DNA of 64,000 nt from JBHGBM01 sp041946965 (GTDB lineage: Bacteria > Acidobacteriota > Terriglobia > Bryobacterales > Bryobacteraceae), in contig JBHGBM010000001.1 in NCBI GenBank assembly GCA_041946965.1, positions 62,001-126,000 of the forward strand, read 5' to 3'. Positions 1-8,954 of this stretch are shown one piece after another; the first letter of the stretch is position 1, and each line of letters opens with the position of its first letter. The position numbers were made by a program, and so were the translations under genes. Under the pieces are notes generated by a model that saw nothing but the letters and a program-made list of their open reading frames with translations, had not been told where the DNA came from and made no database searches.

Positions 1-483
1 ACGTGGCGCTGGCTGGCCGATATCCCCACCCGCCCGGGTGACAGCGCCCGCGACTACCACGAGCTGCACGCCGTTCAGGCGGCCGACGGCCGCATCCTCG
101 TGCACATCCGCAACCACAACCCCGCCAATCGCGGCGAGACTCTGCAATGCGAATCCACCGACGGCGGCAAAACCTGGACCACGCCCCACGAAATCGGCGC
201 GTGGGGCCTCCCCTCGCACCTGCTCCGCCTGCGCGACGGCCGCCTCGTCATGACCTACGGCCACCGCCGCGCGCCCTTCGGCAACCAGGCGCGCGTCAGC
301 GCGGACCACGGGCGCACATGGTCCCCCCCGCTGACCATTTCAGACGACGGCCCCGGCTCGGACCTCGGCTATCCCTCCACAGTCGAGCTCGCCGATGGCG
401 CCCTGCTCACTGTCTGGTATGAAAAGCCCAGGGGCGGCGGCCGCGCCGCCCTGCGCCTGGCCCGCTGGAGGCTCGAGCCGTAA
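1..483 (+). CDS. Sialidase-like (BNR/Asp-box) protein, 3' end only
   Basis: C-terminal 160 residues of a six-bladed beta-propeller exo-sialidase-like protein; the start lies before the window. Two Asp boxes are visible (STDGGKTW and SADHGRTW), the S/T-x-D-x-G-x-T-W turns of sialidase propellers. The frame is open from base 1 and ends in TAA at 481-483, immediately next to the stop of the convergent TonB receptor gene. Acidobacterial relatives of this kind are usually exported glycan-acting enzymes, but sialic acid specificity cannot be claimed: the arginine triad would be upstream. A second full-length member lies at 28629-29714. Confidence 0.8.
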   Translation, partial: TWRWLADIPTRPGDSARDYHELHAVQAADGRILVHIRNHNPANRGETLQCESTDGGKTWTTPHEIGAWGLPSHLLRLRDGRLVMTYGHRRAPFGNQARVSADHGRTWSPPLTISDDGPGSDLGYPSTVELADGALLTVWYEKPRGGGRAALRLARWRLEP

Positions 484-3400
484 TCACCAGATCAACTTGC
501 CCGCCACCGTGGTCTTGCGCTGCTCGCTCCAGATTGTCGTGTTCACTGTGCCGAACAGCGTGTTCGCCGGCGCCGTATTCGGCGCGCCGAACATGGCGTG
601 ATTCAGCGCGTCCTGCGATTCCGCCCGCAATTGGAGCGTAATGCGCTCGGTGATGCGAATCGTCTTCGCCAGCGAGATGTCCCAACTGTTGAATCCGTCC
701 GATCGCAGCCCCGTTAACCTTAGCGGGAACGTGCGCAGGTTGTTGGCCAGTTGCCGCGCGGAGTCCCGCTCGAAGCCTTCCGTGTTGAACCATCGTTCGA
801 CGGTGCGGTCGCCGTATGGGATCACCATGTCTGCCAGTTGCCTGCGGTAAATGATGTTGCCGAACCCGATCGGCGGGCCCGATTGCCAGGTGTACATGCC
901 CTGTACGCTCCACCCGCCCACCAGCCGGTCGAGCCCCCGCGACGACGCGAGCCACGTCTTTCCCCGGCCGAACGGCAGCTCGTACTGCCCGTTCGCCACC
1001 ACGTGGTGCGGCCGGTCCTGCGCGCTGACCACGTGGTGCAGCCCCGCGTCCTGCCCGTTCAGCCGCTCCACCGCCTCCATGTACTTCGACCACGTATACG
1101 TGGCCCCCAGGAAGAAACCGCGCGCGAAACGCCGTTCCATGCGAACGTGCCCGGCGTGATACCACGAGAATCCCTCGGAGAGATTCGTCGAGACGCCGTT
1201 GAAGTGCGGGAAAGGCGTCAGCAACTGGGCGCGCTGGATGGTCGCGCTCTGCTGCCACGCGCTCCCGGCGAAGTCCGCCATTCCGCGGAACGGGTTCGTC
1301 ACGTTGGCGGTCAGGAAGTTGATCGTCGCCTGGTCGCGCTCCGGCGAGCGCGAGAGATAATTCGCCGGCACCAGGTCGTATTCGAAAGCCGAGGCCAGTC
1401 CGGTGCCCCGGCTGCCCGCGTAACCCGCCTCCACCAGGACGCGGCCGCGCAGCTCGCGCTGCACCAGCAGGCTCCAGCGTTGCAGGTACCCGTTGCGCCG
1501 GTCCGGCGCGAAGAACGAGGGCCCCTGGCCCAGAAACGTCCGCAGCCCCGCCGCCGCGCCCACCGGCTCCAAAAAGCCCCGTGGAAACGGATTCGAGAGC
1601 GTCGCGATGAAGGTCTGGCCGTTGTCTTCGGAAGGCGTCAGCGCGGTGCGCGCGTCGTAACCCAGTTGCCCCACGTCGTTGCGGTCCGTGCCCAGCGACT
1701 CGTAGAAGATCCCATATCCCGCCCGCACCGAAAGTTTCGGACGCGCCAGCCACGCCACCCCGATGCGCGGAGCCCAGTTCATCTTGTTGGCGTCCCACAG
1801 CGTGCGCGGCTGCCCGCCCACGGCCGCAAACAGCAGCCCGCCCGGCGTCCGGAAGTCCGCCGCCGCAAGCTCCGGAATCGGGCTGCGCGCATAGGCCGCC
1901 CGCGCCTGCTGCTCCACCGGGTTCGGAGTGGTGAAGTCGAAGCCGCGGTTGAAGCGGTTGTACCGCTCCGTGGTCGGACCCTCGTATTCGTGCCGCAGCC
2001 CTATGTTCAGCGTCAGGGTGCGGCTGATCTTCCAGTCGTCGTGAAAGAACAGGCCCTGGTACGTGGACTGCTGCGCGTAAGAGGCGTTGCGGTCGATAAA
2101 CCCGCTGGTGGGCAATCCCAGCAGGAACGAAGCCAGCCCCTGCCCGATGGGCGCCGGCCCGGAGCTGTCCAGCGGACCGCGCGTCCAGGTGCTGGCGAAG
2201 GAGATGTTCGGCGTATAGGCGCCGAATCCGTAGCTGTTTTCGCGCAGCGCCCGGAACTCCCCGCCGAAACGCATGGTGTGCTGGCCGCGCACCCACATCA
2301 CCGACCCTGAGAACGTCGGGTAGATCAGGCCGGTGTTGGTCGGCGAAGCGTTGTTGATCAAGCCGTACCCTTCAATGTTGATGGTGGGCAGCGTGGTGAC
2401 CTTCGAATCGAACCGCCGCGTGAAATCGCCCGGCCACCCCAGCTTGTTCAGGTCGAATCCGATGCTGACCGGGTCGCCCGTGTTATAGATCCGCGTGACC
2501 GCCCCGCGCAGGTTCACCACCACCGACGGGCTCACCGTGATCACGTTATCCAGCACCAGCCCGCGGTAGCTGTTCATCGGCAGCGTGCCGCGCGCCTCGT
2601 TGCGAAAAGCCCGGCCCTGGTCCGTCACCACCTTGAACTGCGATCCGGAAACGTAAAAACGCCAGCGGTCGCTCACCACATGGTCGAGGCGCCCCAGGTG
2701 CGAGTCGTAGTTGATGTTGTTCGGCGGCGCCGTCCGGTAGTTGCTGCGGAAGTCCGCCGTGCCGGTCGCGTTCGGCATCGGGTAGTACTTCAGCAGAATC
2801 TGCGCCGTCGGATTCAGCCGCGACGCCGGGATGATGTTGCCCGGCAGCGGCTGCCGCGAGTAGCGGCCGCCCGCCGCCGGCGCGATGGTCGCCGGATCGT
2901 AGACCTGGTATTGCGCACCCAGCCGCAGCAGCCCCGAAAGGTCCCCGCGCCGCTGCTCTTCGGTGGGCACGGTCTCGAATCCCTGCCCGGGGTAGAGCCG
3001 GTTCATGAAATCGTTCCCGTACGAAAAGAAGGTCCGGTTTTTCCCGTTGTAGATCTTGGGAAGCCACACCGGTCCGGTGAACGTCGTGCGGGTGCGGTTG
3101 GTGCGCGTGGGCGGCCACAGCGCCGACCGCTTCTCCGCCGTCGGCGGTCCCGTCCGCAGATCGTATAACTGCTGGTTGACGAAAAACGGATGCGTCATCA
3201 GCGGCCGCGAGAGATGCGAGAACCACCCCGTGCCGTGAAACTCGTTCGTCCCGGTTTTGGGCACCATGTTCACGTAGGCGCCCGTGAAGCGCCCCACCGA
3301 AGCGTCGAATGCCGCCGTCTGCACGCGGAATTCCTGGATCATCTCCGGCGGCGGTGAAAACGCGATGTTGCCCCCCTGCGCCACGTTCGGCGCGCCGTCC

Positions 3401-3984
3401 AGTTGGAACTCGGAGTTGCGCGCGCGGGTTCCGCCCGCCGAGAGGTTCGAAAGCGAATCGCGTGCCTGCGGCAGCCAGCCGTGCGTCGGTGCGCTCAGCG
3501 AGCTCACCCCGGGTGAGAACTGCATCAGGTAGGTCGCCGCCCCGCCCGGAAGCGGCAGTTCGCTGAGCTGCTTCTGCTGGATCACCTGCCCCACGCTGGC
3601 CGAAGCCGATTCGATCAGCGGCGCATCCGCCGTCACCGTCACCACGCTCGACGTGGGACCCACTTCCAGCTTCACGTCCACCGTGAGAACGTCCCCCACC
3701 GAAACCGCGATCGGCCCCCGCTCGTATGTCCTGAAGCCCTGCAACTCCACCGTCATGTGGTATTCGCCGGGCAGCACGTTGAGCAGCTCGAAGATGCCCG
3801 CCGTGTTCGAGGTCGTCTTCACGCTGACTTTGGTGGCCTCCTGCGTAATCGTGATCCCGGCGCCGGCCACCAGCGCGTCGCTCGGATCGGTAACCCGGCC
3901 CGTGATGCGGCCATAGGAACTCTGTGCATAAGCGTTCGCTCCCGCGATGGCAAGCAGGAGCAGAACGCGCTTCCTATTCGTCAT
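484..3984 (-). CDS. TonB-dependent receptor with carboxypeptidase-regulatory-like N-domain
   Basis: Outer-membrane active transporter of 1166 residues. A signal peptide covers residues 1-20 (cleavage after AYAQ). A carboxypeptidase-regulatory-like beta-sandwich follows at about 23-105 (RITGRVTDPS, then GEYHMTVELQGF), then a plug region (LPLPGGAATYL, about 140-240) and a long beta-barrel. The last residue is Trp, the terminal aromatic expected of a barrel inserted by the BAM complex. It is the last gene of a minus-strand run, 9 bases after the glycosidase-like gene, so probably co-transcribed with it. The substrate is unknown; the neighbours suggest a glycan fragment. No SusD-like gene accompanies it. 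Confidence 0.9.
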   Translation of the reverse strand: MTNRKRVLLLLAIAGANAYAQSSYGRITGRVTDPSDALVAGAGITITQEATKVSVKTTSNTAGIFELLNVLPGEYHMTVELQGFRTYERGPIAVSVGDVLTVDVKLEVGPTSSVVTVTADAPLIESASASVGQVIQQKQLSELPLPGGAATYLMQFSPGVSSLSAPTHGWLPQARDSLSNLSAGGTRARNSEFQLDGAPNVAQGGNIAFSPPPEMIQEFRVQTAAFDASVGRFTGAYVNMVPKTGTNEFHGTGWFSHLSRPLMTHPFFVNQQLYDLRTGPPTAEKRSALWPPTRTNRTRTTFTGPVWLPKIYNGKNRTFFSYGNDFMNRLYPGQGFETVPTEEQRRGDLSGLLRLGAQYQVYDPATIAPAAGGRYSRQPLPGNIIPASRLNPTAQILLKYYPMPNATGTADFRSNYRTAPPNNINYDSHLGRLDHVVSDRWRFYVSGSQFKVVTDQGRAFRNEARGTLPMNSYRGLVLDNVITVSPSVVVNLRGAVTRIYNTGDPVSIGFDLNKLGWPGDFTRRFDSKVTTLPTINIEGYGLINNASPTNTGLIYPTFSGSVMWVRGQHTMRFGGEFRALRENSYGFGAYTPNISFASTWTRGPLDSSGPAPIGQGLASFLLGLPTSGFIDRNASYAQQSTYQGLFFHDDWKISRTLTLNIGLRHEYEGPTTERYNRFNRGFDFTTPNPVEQQARAAYARSPIPELAAADFRTPGGLLFAAVGGQPRTLWDANKMNWAPRIGVAWLARPKLSVRAGYGIFYESLGTDRNDVGQLGYDARTALTPSEDNGQTFIATLSNPFPRGFLEPVGAAAGLRTFLGQGPSFFAPDRRNGYLQRWSLLVQRELRGRVLVEAGYAGSRGTGLASAFEYDLVPANYLSRSPERDQATINFLTANVTNPFRGMADFAGSAWQQSATIQRAQLLTPFPHFNGVSTNLSEGFSWYHAGHVRMERRFARGFFLGATYTWSKYMEAVERLNGQDAGLHHVVSAQDRPHHVVANGQYELPFGRGKTWLASSRGLDRLVGGWSVQGMYTWQSGPPIGFGNIIYRRQLADMVIPYGDRTVERWFNTEGFERDSARQLANNLRTFPLRLTGLRSDGFNSWDISLAKTIRITERITLQLRAESQDALNHAMFGAPNTAPANTLFGTVNTTIWSEQRKTTVAGKLIW

Positions 3985-3993
3985 ACTGTCTCG

Positions 3994-5214
3994 TTACCTT
4001 GTGAAGCTGTAGGCGTGCGCCTCATTCGGACCGAACCAGTCCGAAAAGCCTCCCTCGAAGACCTTGGGCTTCCGCGGCTCCTCGTAGAGCGTGCGTTCAA
4101 ACTTCAGCCCCGCGGGCAGGCCGCTGAACTTGACCTCGGCCGTGGCGCCCTCGCGCTTGGCCGCCAGCACGAACACGCGCGACCCCGCCTCCCGCACCAG
4201 AAACTCGATATCGTCCGCGCCTTCCGCCTTGAGTTGAATCTTCGAATCCGGCGCGATCAGGGCGGGGTGCAGCGGCGAGCCGGGCTTCAGTTCGTCCAGC
4301 ACCGGTTTGAGCACGCGCTCGTAGTAGGTCCAGTTCCATCCCAGCGGCTTGTCGCGGTCGTTCAGCCCCGGTGCCACGTTGCCTCCGAAAAACAGCAGCC
4401 CCCGCGCCCCGTTGATGATCGACTGGTACGCCATGTAGCGCTCCTGCGGAAACGTGGGGAAGCGCAGCGTCTTGCCCGGATTCACCACTCCGCTCCAGCA
4501 GATCTGAAGCACCATCCAGAAGGGCTTCGCCGGGCCCGAGATCTCCCGCATCCACTGCGCGTAGTCGCCCACCACGCTCAGGTTCTTATTGGGGAGGTGC
4601 GAGTGCATCCCCGGTGGATAGCCCACCGGGTAGATGTCGATGGCGCCCACATCGTAGGCCGGATCATACCGTTTCAGGCTCTCGATCGTGCCTCGCGGTG
4701 CCTGCGTGATCCACACCGGGTGCGACTTGTCCAGCGACTTCACCACGTCGTAAAACCGCTGCACCTTCTCCACCGGCGTCTTGCCCCACTCCGGCTCGTC
4801 CACGCCCTTCCAAAACCCCAGCCCGCGATGGTCCTTGAACTTCGCGATCACGCGCCGCAGATCCGCCTCGTTGCGGTCATCGGTGGCGCTCACGCCAGGT
4901 ACGTAGACGGCGCACAGCAGCCCCGTCTCCGCCGAGCGGTCGAGCATGTGGCCGATCTGCCGCATAGCCTCCGGAAGCGGAGTCTTGGGCGGCACTCCGC
5001 AGCGGTGCAGCACGGCGCCGAACTGTTTGAGCTCCGCATAGCCATCGCGCCCGTCCGGCGTCCTGCCGTCCGGCGGAGGCGCGGTCGTGAAACCGATGGG
5101 AAACGCCCGCGCCCCATCCACCACGAAAACCTTGTCCGCGCCGATACGAACGTCGGCGGCCATAGCCATGGCTGCAACGGCCACGCAGAAGAAGAACACC
5201 CGAAACTGCCTCAT
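3994..5214 (-). CDS. Secreted glycoside-hydrolase-like TIM-barrel protein
   Basis: 406 residues with a clear signal peptide (MRQFRVFFFCVAVAAMAMAA). The body looks like a clan GH-A type (beta/alpha)8 barrel. GFWKGVDEPEWG carries a DEP-type acidic motif where such barrels place the acid/base, and AIDIYPVGYPPG and FWMVLQICWSG match later strands. Residues from about 310 look like a small beta domain. I do not recognise a numbered GH family, so the substrate is open. It sits 31 bases after the HEAT-repeat gene and 9 bases before the TonB receptor, consistent with an enzyme working outside the cytoplasm on material imported by that receptor. Confidence 0.6.
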   Translation of the reverse strand: MRQFRVFFFCVAVAAMAMAADVRIGADKVFVVDGARAFPIGFTTAPPPDGRTPDGRDGYAELKQFGAVLHRCGVPPKTPLPEAMRQIGHMLDRSAETGLLCAVYVPGVSATDDRNEADLRRVIAKFKDHRGLGFWKGVDEPEWGKTPVEKVQRFYDVVKSLDKSHPVWITQAPRGTIESLKRYDPAYDVGAIDIYPVGYPPGMHSHLPNKNLSVVGDYAQWMREISGPAKPFWMVLQICWSGVVNPGKTLRFPTFPQERYMAYQSIINGARGLLFFGGNVAPGLNDRDKPLGWNWTYYERVLKPVLDELKPGSPLHPALIAPDSKIQLKAEGADDIEFLVREAGSRVFVLAAKREGATAEVKFSGLPAGLKFERTLYEEPRKPKVFEGGFSDWFGPNEAHAYSFTR

Positions 5215-5245
5215 CGTTGAAAACCGCCAGGGAGTGGCGAGTCCC

Positions 5246-6013
5246 CTAATTCCTCGGCCGCCGCCCCAAGAATCCGCTCGTATCCGCGTCCGCCGCCGCG
5301 CCGGTCGGAGCCGGCCACTTCTTTGTGTACGCCGGCGCCGGTCCGGCCGCGTTCAGCACGCGAATCGCCGCCAGCCGCACCGGCTCCGGCATCGACTTCG
5401 CGCTCAGCTCCGTGTACAGTTCCAGCGCCCGCGCGCGATGGCCCGCCATCAGCCCCTCGGCGCACAGCAGGCACGCCCGCGCCACCACGGGGAACACCGG
5501 CGGCCGCGTGCTCTTCAGCGCGCCTTCCAGTATCTTGCCCGCCTGAAGCCCGCCGATCATGCCCACCGACGCCGCGGCTGCTCCCGCCACCATCGGGTCG
5601 CTGTCACCGATCAGCCTGGCGAGTGCGCCCAGCGCCTTCGCGTCCTTGCGGAAGCCGATCGAGTGGATCACCCCCACCTGAAGCTTGCCCGTCAGCTTGG
5701 GAAGCGCCGCGCGGAACGCCTCATCCACGGACGGATCCGGGTTCGGCTCCATGCCGAACCGCGCATAGCAGGCCAATTGCGGATGGCCGAGCAGCGCCGC
5801 CATCGGCTGCACCGCTTCCTTCCCGCCCGTGATCGACAGCCGCTTGCACGCAATCGCCTTTTGAAACACCGTGGACTTGGGGTCCTTCACCATCGCCACA
5901 AGCTGCTTCGCGTCCATCTTCCAGATCGGCAGCGCATCGAACTCGGGAGGAACCTTCGGAGCCGGCGGCCGTGCGGGTCTCGCCGGCGGTTGTGTCTGTG
6001 CAGATGCTTGCAT
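5246..6013 (-). CDS. HEAT-repeat protein
   Basis: About 255 residues with alpha-helical repeats of the HEAT/PBS-lyase type, for example ALARLIGDSDPMVAGAAAAS followed by a similar helix pair. The N-terminus is Pro-rich (PPARPARPPAPKVPP), with no convincing signal peptide. Two in-frame ATGs exist (6019 and 6013). The Shine-Dalgarno AAGGAG is only 3 bases from the first but 9 from the second, so 6013 is preferred. It lies between an oxidoreductase and a glycosidase-like gene in one operon. HEAT proteins are usually scaffolds, and such repeats accompany Gfo/Idh oxidoreductases and ThuA proteins in many acidobacterial and planctomycete genomes (from memory). No catalytic role can be assigned. Confidence 0.65.
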   Translation of the reverse strand: MQASAQTQPPARPARPPAPKVPPEFDALPIWKMDAKQLVAMVKDPKSTVFQKAIACKRLSITGGKEAVQPMAALLGHPQLACYARFGMEPNPDPSVDEAFRAALPKLTGKLQVGVIHSIGFRKDAKALGALARLIGDSDPMVAGAAAASVGMIGGLQAGKILEGALKSTRPPVFPVVARACLLCAEGLMAGHRARALELYTELSAKSMPEPVRLAAIRVLNAAGPAPAYTKKWPAPTGAAADADTSGFLGRRPRN

Positions 6014-6043
6014 TGTCATAGTCTCCTTTCGCTCGATTCGCCG

Positions 6044-7426
6044 CTACATCGTTGTGGCCAGCGCTTCCAGCCGCCACGGCTCCCGGTACGCACGGCTGCG
6101 CATCCGGTTGGCCTCCTCGTCGTTAATGAACATGCGCCTGGCGGGGTCCCAGGTGAGCTTGCGGTTGAGCTGCGCCGAGATCCAGGCCGCGTGCGAGGCT
6201 ACGTGCGTGTGCGCCGTCACCTCCGCGTTCGCCCGCGGCGGAATGCGTGAGCGGATGCTCTGCAAGAACTCCCGAATGTGCTCCGAGGTCGGGTCGTACC
6301 TCCGGCCCTGCCGTGTCGGCACCAGCGGCTTCAGATTCTCCGAGACCTCGATCCGGCCGCTGTCGCCGGTCTCCACCCATCCCTCCGTCCCTTCGAACCT
6401 GCTGCTGCACGAACCCAGCCCCATCCAGCTATGGTTGCGCAGGATCAGCAACACTCCGTTCGGGTAGCGGCAGGTGATGGTGTAGCGCTGGATCAGACCG
6501 TCCCCGCGGAACTCGCCGCCCTCCGGCACGTACTCGATGGGCTCCGTGTACTCCATATCGGCCGCCCACTGCGCCATGGCCACGGTGTGCGAAGCCCACT
6601 CCAGCAGACCGGCGTGGAAATCCCAGAACTGCCCGCGGCCGCCGTTGGGATACCGCGCGTTGTACGGCCGCCACAGGCACGGCCCCAGCCACTTGTCCCA
6701 ATCGATCACCCGCGGATCCGGCTCCGGCTCCTCCGGCCACCAACTGTGCCCGCCTTCGTCCACCGTCCCCAGCCCGATGGCGGTATCGGCGTGCACCGCC
6801 AGCAGCCTGCCCAGCTTGCCGCTGCGCGCCAGCCCCACCGCGAACTCGAACGCATATTGATTCTTGCGTTGGGCGCCGGACTGGTACACCACTCCGTACC
6901 GCTTCACGTTGTCCGCCAGCGCGTAGCTCTCCATGATCGACATCGCGCCGGGCTTCTCGCAGTACATGTCCTTGCCCGCCTGCGCCGCCCAGATCGCCAT
7001 GGGTCCGTGCCAGCGGTCGCTGGTGGCGATCAGCAGCGCGTCGATGTCCTTGCGCTCCAGCAGCTCCGCCGGATCGCGGTACATCTTGCAGGCGTTGTTG
7101 CCGTAGTGTTTATCGACGAAGCTCTTGACGTTCTCCCGCGCGCTCTCCTTCACATCGGCGATGGCTACGAATTCCACCCGCTCGTCGCCCAGCAGTTTCT
7201 GCAAATCGCCCATGCCGCGGCCGCCGATCCCGATGCCGCCGAACCGGATCCGGTCCACCATCGCGTAGTTCCCCACCACCACGGGCCCCACCGCGGGACG
7301 TCCGCCGCCCCCCTGTCCGGGCGCCTGAGCGGCCGCCGCCACCGGAACCGCTGCTGCCGCGGCGCCGGCGCCGGCCACGGCTTTCCCAAAGCCGCGCCGC
7401 GTCACTCTCTTGTTTTCTTCCGCCAC
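6044..7426 (-). CDS. Gfo/Idh/MocA-family oxidoreductase with Tat signal
   Basis: NAD(P)-dependent sugar dehydrogenase-type protein of about 460 residues. Start GTG at 7426 is chosen because GGAGG lies 5 bases upstream and it opens directly into a twin-arginine leader (VTRRGFGKAVAGAG). The Rossmann glycine motif is GGIGIGGRGMG; the family EKP signature occurs in DMYCEKPGAM, with the C-terminal alpha/beta substrate domain after it. Export of a Gfo/Idh protein suggests oxidation of sugars or glycosides in the periplasm with a tightly bound cofactor. It is first in the minus-strand operon running to the TonB receptor, and divergent from the ThuA-like gene across a 113-base gap. Confidence 0.85.
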   Translation of the reverse strand: MAEENKRVTRRGFGKAVAGAGAAAAAVPVAAAAQAPGQGGGGRPAVGPVVVGNYAMVDRIRFGGIGIGGRGMGDLQKLLGDERVEFVAIADVKESARENVKSFVDKHYGNNACKMYRDPAELLERKDIDALLIATSDRWHGPMAIWAAQAGKDMYCEKPGAMSIMESYALADNVKRYGVVYQSGAQRKNQYAFEFAVGLARSGKLGRLLAVHADTAIGLGTVDEGGHSWWPEEPEPDPRVIDWDKWLGPCLWRPYNARYPNGGRGQFWDFHAGLLEWASHTVAMAQWAADMEYTEPIEYVPEGGEFRGDGLIQRYTITCRYPNGVLLILRNHSWMGLGSCSSRFEGTEGWVETGDSGRIEVSENLKPLVPTRQGRRYDPTSEHIREFLQSIRSRIPPRANAEVTAHTHVASHAAWISAQLNRKLTWDPARRMFINDEEANRMRSRAYREPWRLEALATTM

Positions 7427-7539
7427 GCTGTCCTCCAAGACGATCCGAAGATCGCCATTCCGAATTACACCACTTTTCACGCCGCAAGATTCACCCTCCC
7501 GTCAGGGAACGGCGGCGCGGACCTGATACAGTGTCTTCA

Positions 7540-8421
7540 ATGAACAGCTTATCCGTTCGCATCGCTGCGATGCTCGCGCTGCTCGCGGCCGCGGCCGCCG
7601 CCGAAACCCGCGTCCTCGTCGTTGCCGGTCCCAGCACCCATCCGCCAGGCACTCACGAGGTCGCCGCCGGCGCCCGCCTCCTCGGCTGGGCGCTGGAGAA
7701 CATGAGCAACGTCCGCGGCGTCAGGGCGCAGGTCGTCTCCGAGTGGCCCAGGGACCGCGCCGCGCTCAACGCCGCCCGCGCCCTCGTCTTCATCGGCGAT
7801 ATCTTTCCTCCCCAGCGCATGCCGGACCGCGACACCATCCTGACCCAGGTTGGCGAACTGATGAAGCGCGGCGCCGGCATCGCCTGCGTCCACTACGCCA
7901 CCGGCCTCCGCGCCGAAGACGTCGCCCCGGACGGCGCCCATCCGCTGCTCACCTGGCTCGGCGGCTACTTCGCCACCAAAAACAAGCACCATCAATCCGT
8001 GGCCAGGGTCTTCCCCTCGGTCACCGTCAGCCCGGCATCGCCGCGGCATCCCGTGTCGCGCGGCTGGAGCGAGTTCACCACGCCCGAAGAGCCGTACTAC
8101 AACAACTACTTCGGACCTGACGGCAACAAGCCCGCGCCGAACGTCGCCGCGCTCGCCACCGCCATGCTCCCACCGGAGGCGCCCAAACGCGAAGTCATCG
8201 CCTGGGGCGTGCGCAGGAACGACGGCGGCAGGGGCTTCGCCGTCGTCATGCCGCACTTCTACAACAACTGGGCGAACGAAAACATGCGGCGGCTCGTCCT
8301 CAACGGCATCGTGTGGGCGGCCAAGCTCGACGTGCCCCGCGGAGGGGTCCGCACCCCGGCCCCGGACCTCGCCAGATTCGCGCCCGAGTCCGTGGATCCC
8401 AAGCCCCGCCCAACGCGGTGA
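7540..8421 (+). CDS. ThuA-like domain protein, secreted
   Basis: 293 residues with a signal peptide (IAAMLALLAAAAAAE) and a class-I glutamine-amidotransferase-like ThuA fold: TRVLVVAGPSTHPPGTHE at the first strand, RGAGIACVHYATG at the nucleophile-elbow position, and a late GFAVVMPHFYNNW segment. ThuA proteins act in trehalose and other disaccharide use, often with Gfo/Idh dehydrogenases in routes through 3-keto sugars, which fits the divergent oxidoreductase. ATG 7540 is preferred over the in-frame GTG at 7531 because the hydrophobic leader follows it directly. No Shine-Dalgarno is visible; a weak -10-like GATACA lies just upstream. Confidence 0.8.
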   Translation: MNSLSVRIAAMLALLAAAAAAETRVLVVAGPSTHPPGTHEVAAGARLLGWALENMSNVRGVRAQVVSEWPRDRAALNAARALVFIGDIFPPQRMPDRDTILTQVGELMKRGAGIACVHYATGLRAEDVAPDGAHPLLTWLGGYFATKNKHHQSVARVFPSVTVSPASPRHPVSRGWSEFTTPEEPYYNNYFGPDGNKPAPNVAALATAMLPPEAPKREVIAWGVRRNDGGRGFAVVMPHFYNNWANENMRRLVLNGIVWAAKLDVPRGGVRTPAPDLARFAPESVDPKPRPTR

Positions 8422-8436
8422 CCGCCCCAAGCGCGC

Positions 8437-8847
8437 TCAGGGCTTGCCTTTGACTGTCCCCGCCTGGCACGCAAACGCCGCTTTCAGCGCGTCCCGGGCC
8501 ACCGGATAGAAATCCTCCTGGCTCCGTTCCGGATGCGCCTTGGCGAAGTCCGTGAACGCCGCAATCAGCCGCGAGCGCGGCGTATTCTCGGGAACGCAAA
8601 CTCCCAGGATCGCCTGCGGCACCCATTTGCTGCCCGTGGGGGTCTTAACGATCTGCTCCAACGCTCCGAACGCGCCCCAGCACAACCCGGAGTTGTAGTC
8701 CTGCGGCACCATCAACACGCGATCGCTGGTCTTGGCGGTGGTGATCAGCTTGCACGCCGAAACCATTAGGCCCGCCGATTGGGCGGAAGCCAGGCCGGCG
8801 CAAAAACAGAATGCTGCAAGCAGGCGTCTCGTTTGGGTGTGGTGCAC
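8437..8847 (-). CDS. Rap1a/Tai-like small secreted protein
   Basis: 136 residues with signal peptide (cleavage after GLASA) and four well-spaced cysteines in the mature part. The pattern (SGLCWGAF, then GVCVPENTP, HPERSQEDFYPVARDALKAAFAC) matches the Rap1a/Tai family, whose named members are immunity proteins against type VI secreted amidases. Many family members are not linked to secretion systems, and no effector or T6SS gene is near, so immunity is unproven. GTG start at 8847; a perfect TATAAT lies only 5 bases upstream, suggesting a leaderless message. It converges with the ThuA-like gene. Confidence 0.65.
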   Translation of the reverse strand: MHHTQTRRLLAAFCFCAGLASAQSAGLMVSACKLITTAKTSDRVLMVPQDYNSGLCWGAFGALEQIVKTPTGSKWVPQAILGVCVPENTPRSRLIAAFTDFAKAHPERSQEDFYPVARDALKAAFACQAGTVKGKP

Positions 8848-8852
8848 ACTGG

Positions 8853-8858
8853 ATTATA
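8853..8858 (-). promoter_or_regulatory. -10 element TATAAT for the Rap1a/Tai-like gene
   Basis: Perfect sigma-70 -10 hexamer on the minus strand, 5 bases before the GTG start at 8847. No good -35 hexamer is seen at the right distance. The geometry puts the predicted transcription start at or inside the start codon, so the message would be leaderless or the true start would be further in. Confidence 0.45.
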
Positions 8859-8921
8859 AAGCCCGCAACACCGCTTTTCCATAACGCCAATTTCGCACTG
8901 GTTCTAGTACCAACGCCAGGT

Positions 8922-8941
8922 GGGGCGAGCGGTTTCGCCCC
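8922..8941. terminator. Hairpin downstream of the oxidoreductase gene
   Basis: Perfect 7-bp GC stem (GGGGCGA / TCGCCCC) with a 6-base loop, just beyond the stop of the minus-strand oxidoreductase gene and before the divergently read region ahead of 8847. No run of U follows on either strand, so it is at best a weak or factor-assisted terminator or an mRNA-stabilising hairpin. Confidence 0.35.
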
Positions 8942-8954
8942 CCCCGGAAAGTTC

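Noticed and set aside
407..2310. Long open frames on both strands within the first TonB receptor gene
   Set aside because: They are low-complexity Arg/Ala/Pro-rich shadows of the real frame, with no ribosome site or recognisable motif.
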